19,196 nt of DNA from an uncultured Collinsella sp. Lineage in GTDB: Bacteria > Actinomycetota > Coriobacteriia > Coriobacteriales > Coriobacteriaceae. The translations under genes and the position numbers were made by a program. The notes below the pieces were generated by a model. That model did not search any database, was not told where the DNA came from, and saw only the letters and a program-made list of their open reading frames with translations. The stretch is taken from NCBI GenBank assembly GCA_900551975.1, contig URYA01000012.1, positions 1 through 19,196 on the forward strand, in the 5' to 3' direction. Numbering within the stretch: the stretch's first letter is position 1; each line of letters opens with the position of its first letter. This document shows positions 17,632 to 19,196 of the stretch, piece by piece.

Positions 17632-17756
17632 CCGGGACAGCCCGAGAGGCATAAGGTTGCCTGCTCGGGCAGTCCTGCTCGCACGGAGAGCACATTAAGT
17701 GCTCTCCGGCTCGTGCGGAACTCGCGATCAACCTTATGCCTCTCGGACTGTCCCGG
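17632..17756. repeat. 125-nt near-perfect inverted repeat with an inner hairpin
   Basis: The 28-nt arms at 17632-17659 and 17729-17756 are complementary at 27 of 28 positions; both carry GAGAGGCATAAGGTTG or its complement. Between them lies a second stem, GGAGAGCAC (17685-17693) with GTGCTCTCC (17699-17707), which can extend through CGCACG/CGTGCG with a bulge. It sits 12 bp after the CHAP gene stop and upstream of a separate classical terminator. No reading frame is present. It may be a MITE, a structured RNA or a processing/termination signal. Confidence 0.8.
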
Positions 17757-17811
17757 CCCTCTCGGGTCCTGAGCGCGACACACCGGACTGGGTTATCTGA
17801 ATAAATATGGT

Positions 17812-17840
17812 GAAGGCCCCTTTCGGGGCCTTCTTTTTTT
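17812..17840 (+). terminator. rho-independent terminator downstream of the CHAP gene and inverted repeat
   Basis: GAAGGCCCC (17812-17820), loop TTTC, GGGGCCTTC (17825-17833), then seven T. This textbook terminator would end transcripts that include the 125-nt inverted repeat. Confidence 0.93.
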
Positions 17841-17881
17841 CAAGACTTTAGTCTGCTGTCCGCGCAGCGGCCAGCTTTAAA

Positions 17882-17900
17882 CCACCCGCTATGCGGGTGG
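17882..17900 (+). repeat. left-end hairpin of the IS200-type element
   Basis: A perfect 8-bp stem CCACCCGC/GCGGGTGG with a TAT loop. It is expected to be the structure TnpA recognises on single-stranded DNA. Confidence 0.7.
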
Positions 17901-17920
17901 AGACAAACGGCTTTACAAAG

Positions 17921-17982
17921 CCACCCCTCCGACCGATATTGACGATTGTTCAGGCCGTCAAGAATTCGAGTCGAAGGGGTGG
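17921..17982 (+). promoter_or_regulatory. 5'-leader hairpin burying the tnpA ribosome binding site
   Basis: CCACCCCTCCGAC (17921-17933) pairs with GTCGAAGGGGTGG (17970-17982): 12 pairs and one C-A mismatch. An inner TTGACG/CGTCAA stem (17939-17944, 17956-17961) lies within it. The right arm contains AAGGGG, the only ribosome binding site before the ATG at 17988. Such a fold would repress translation, as reported for Salmonella IS200. Confidence 0.75.
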
Positions 17983-17987
17983 TCGCC

Positions 17988-18446
17988 ATGGCCCAGAAGG
18001 CCTACAGCCTTTCCCACACGAAGTGGATGTGCAAGTACCACATCGTGTTCACGCCGAAGTATAGGCGCAAAGTGATCTACAACCAAATCAGGAGCGACAT
18101 AGGGGAGATCCTCAGGAAGCTGTGCGAGTACAAGGGGATCGAGATAATCGAGGGGCACCTGATGCCCGACCACGTGCACGTGCTGCTGGCGATCCCGCCG
18201 AAGTACAGCGTCGCGAGCGTCATGGGCTACCTGAAGGGGAAGAGCTCGCTGATGATATTCGACAGGCACGCCAACCTCAAGTACAAGTTCGGCAACAGGA
18301 AGTTCTGGGCGGAGGGCTACTACGTGTCCACCGTCGGCCTGAACGAGGCGACGATCGCCAAGTACATCAGGGAGCAGGAGTCCCACGACATCGCGCTGGA
18401 CAAGCTGAGCGTGAAGGAGTACGAGGACCCCTTCAAGAGGAGGTGA
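17988..18446 (+). CDS. tnpA: IS200/IS605-family Y1-transposase TnpA
   Basis: 152 aa from the ATG at 17988, which follows AAGGGGTGG closely; an upstream in-frame start at 17946 lacks this. It is a HUH single-strand transposase with metal-binding pair H62-V-H64 in MPDHVHVLLAIPP and catalytic tyrosine Y126 in AKYIREQ. WMCKYHIVFTPKYRRK near the N-terminus and KFWAEGYYVSTVG at 105-117 are hallmarks of the family. It cuts and joins single-stranded DNA at the element's hairpin ends as a dimer. All key residues are present, so the protein looks active. Arginine codons are often AGG, unlike the CGC/CGT-rich neighbours, which supports recent arrival. Translation is probably held low by the leader hairpin. 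Confidence 0.95.
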   Translation: MAQKAYSLSHTKWMCKYHIVFTPKYRRKVIYNQIRSDIGEILRKLCEYKGIEIIEGHLMPDHVHVLLAIPPKYSVASVMGYLKGKSSLMIFDRHANLKYKFGNRKFWAEGYYVSTVGLNEATIAKYIREQESHDIALDKLSVKEYEDPFKRR

Positions 18447-18450
18447 TCCC

Positions 18451-18542
18451 GCCGGTTTGACCGGCGCGCCACGGGTCAAGATGCACCAGGCCTGGACGAA
18501 GTCCGGGCCCGCGCCTTTAGACGCGAGCCCGGGGCCCGTGGG
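18451..18542 (+). other. structured non-coding 3' region of the IS200-type element
   Basis: Directly after tnpA comes GCCGGT-TTG-ACCGGC (18451-18465). Next is a larger fold closed by CCACGGG/CCCGTGG (18469-18475, 18535-18541). It contains GGCCTGGAC-GAA-GTCCGGGCC (18489-18509) and CGCG/CGCG (18510-18513, 18522-18525). The set forms a three-way-junction-like structure before the right-end hairpin. Its role is unknown. Confidence 0.6.
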
Positions 18543-18558
18543 TTATACCCTAAGAGCA

Positions 18559-18581
18559 AACCACCCTTTTTAAGGGTGGTT
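18559..18581 (+). repeat. right-end hairpin of the IS200-type element
   Basis: A perfect 10-bp stem AACCACCCTT/AAGGGTGGTT with a TTT loop, 4 bp from the murB stop. It is the likely right-end TnpA recognition structure. On the minus strand it might also help terminate murB, since the stem is followed by TTTGCTC. Confidence 0.7.
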
Positions 18582-18585
18582 CTGA

Positions 18586-19196
18586 TTAGAGGAATTCGCC
18601 GACTCGGTGGACTTCGGGTTCTAGGTCTACGTTGAATTGGTCTTTGACGGTTGCCTGGATGTGGCGGATGAGTTCGTCGACGTCGGCGGCGGTGGCGTGG
18701 TCGGCGTTGACGATAAAGCCGCAGTGCTTTTCGCTTACCTGCGCGCCGCCAACGGCGTGTCCTCGCAGACCGGCATCCATGATGAGTTTGCCGGCAAAGT
18801 AACCCTCGGGGCGCTTGAAAGTGGAGCCGGCGCTCGGCATGTCGAGCGGCTGCTTGTCCTCGCGGCGCTGGCGGTAGTCGTCCATGTCGGCCTTGATCAT
18901 CGCGGCGTTGCCCGGGGCGAGATTGAAGGTGGCCGAAAGCACGATAAAGCCGTCATCGGCGATGCGGCTCTTTCGATAACCCAGGTTGAGCTCGTCGACA
19001 TCGAACTCGATGATATTGCCGCTGCCGCGGGTGCCGTCGTCGAGCTGGCGAGCGGGTTTGTAGACGCGCACGGACTCCAGCACATCGGCCATGCAGGCAC
19101 CGTAGGCACCGGCGTTCATGTAGCAGGCGCCGCCGACCGATCCGGGGATGCCCGAGATGGGCTCCATGCCGGTGAGACCGGCCTCGGCTGCCGCGG
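18586..19196 (-). CDS. murB: UDP-N-acetylenolpyruvoylglucosamine reductase (3' part)
   Basis: The reading frame is open to the window edge, so about the C-terminal 203 residues are seen and the start lies beyond 19196. MurB is the FAD/NADPH enzyme that turns UDP-GlcNAc-enolpyruvate into UDP-MurNAc in the cytoplasm, the second committed step of peptidoglycan synthesis. Evidence: SGIPGSVGGACYMNAGAYG (FAD-binding segment), LNLGYRKSRI (active-site Tyr/Arg region), the catalytic serine in PSAGSTFKRP, GFIVNADHATAADV, and the late glutamate in LEPEVHRVGEF. The IS200-type element lies immediately downstream without disrupting the gene. Confidence 0.95.
   Translation of the reverse strand, partial: AAAEAGLTGMEPISGIPGSVGGACYMNAGAYGACMADVLESVRVYKPARQLDDGTRGSGNIIEFDVDELNLGYRKSRIADDGFIVLSATFNLAPGNAAMIKADMDDYRQRREDKQPLDMPSAGSTFKRPEGYFAGKLIMDAGLRGHAVGGAQVSEKHCGFIVNADHATAADVDELIRHIQATVKDQFNVDLEPEVHRVGEFL

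Larger units (their letters stand above)
17878..18585 (+). mobile_element. IS200-type insertion sequence (tnpA only)
   Basis: The single gene tnpA is flanked by subterminal hairpins rather than terminal inverted repeats, as in the IS200/IS605 family. The left hairpin is CCACCCGC/GCGGGTGG (17882-17900). The right hairpin is AACCACCCTT/AAGGGTGGTT (18559-18581). Both begin with AAACCACCC in the same orientation. Exact ends are not certain; these families insert without target duplication, next to short AT-rich sites, and TTTAAA borders the left hairpin. The element lies between the CHAP terminator and murB. No tnpB is present. Confidence 0.85.

Overview
The window looks like chromosomal DNA of a high-GC Gram-positive gut actinobacterium. 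Class Coriobacteriia, probably Collinsella or a close relative, is my best guess. This is inferred from protein resemblance, the mix of PTS and ABC sugar uptake, and GC-rich codon use; no rRNA marker is present. Most of the window is alpha-glucan/alpha-glucoside metabolism, flanked by cell-wall and isoprenoid housekeeping genes.

Layout. 1-250: a possible tRNA-like 3' fragment (+) and a clear tRNA-Gln(UUG) on the minus strand. 251-2320 (minus): a protein with two peptidoglycan-binding domains and an unassigned C-terminal domain, then a polyprenyl diphosphate synthase. 2434-4884 (minus): a single-chain PTS permease with domain order EIIC-EIIB-HAD phosphatase. 5114-5833 (plus): a divergent TreR-like GntR/HutC repressor with a strong hairpin terminator. 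6140-10506 (plus): a complete CUT1 sugar ABC importer, made of a Tat-type lipoprotein binding protein, two permeases and an MsmX/MalK-type ATPase. 10620-10900: a non-coding stretch with three regularly spaced 57-nt inverted-repeat units. 10964-14865 (minus): glycogen/maltodextrin phosphorylase and 4-alpha-glucanotransferase. 15086-16147 (minus): UDP-glucose 4-epimerase. 16414-17619 (plus): a secreted coiled-coil plus CHAP-like cell-wall hydrolase. It is followed by a 125-nt near-perfect inverted repeat, a terminator and an IS200-type element (about 17878-18585). The right edge holds the 3' part of murB (minus).

How the genes fit together. Five 12-bp sites resembling TTGTTTAAACAA lie in front of the PTS-HAD gene, the GntR gene, the ABC operon (two sites) and malQ. 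They resemble the TreR-type operator, so the GntR protein probably controls all four units as one local alpha-glucoside regulon. The PTS domain is GlvC/MalP-like, so it should import an alpha-glucoside (maltose-like or trehalose-like) as the 6-phosphate. No 6-phospho-alpha-glucosidase is present in the window, and a Cof-type HAD phosphatase is fused to the transporter instead. The simplest reading is an import-phosphorylate-dephosphorylate machine that delivers free disaccharide to MalQ and the phosphorylase. The substrate is inferred, not shown.

Most notable items: the PTS-HAD fusion, the shared operator set, the three-unit 57-nt repeat array, the 125-nt palindrome, and the structured ends of the IS200 element, including a hairpin that buries its own ribosome binding site.
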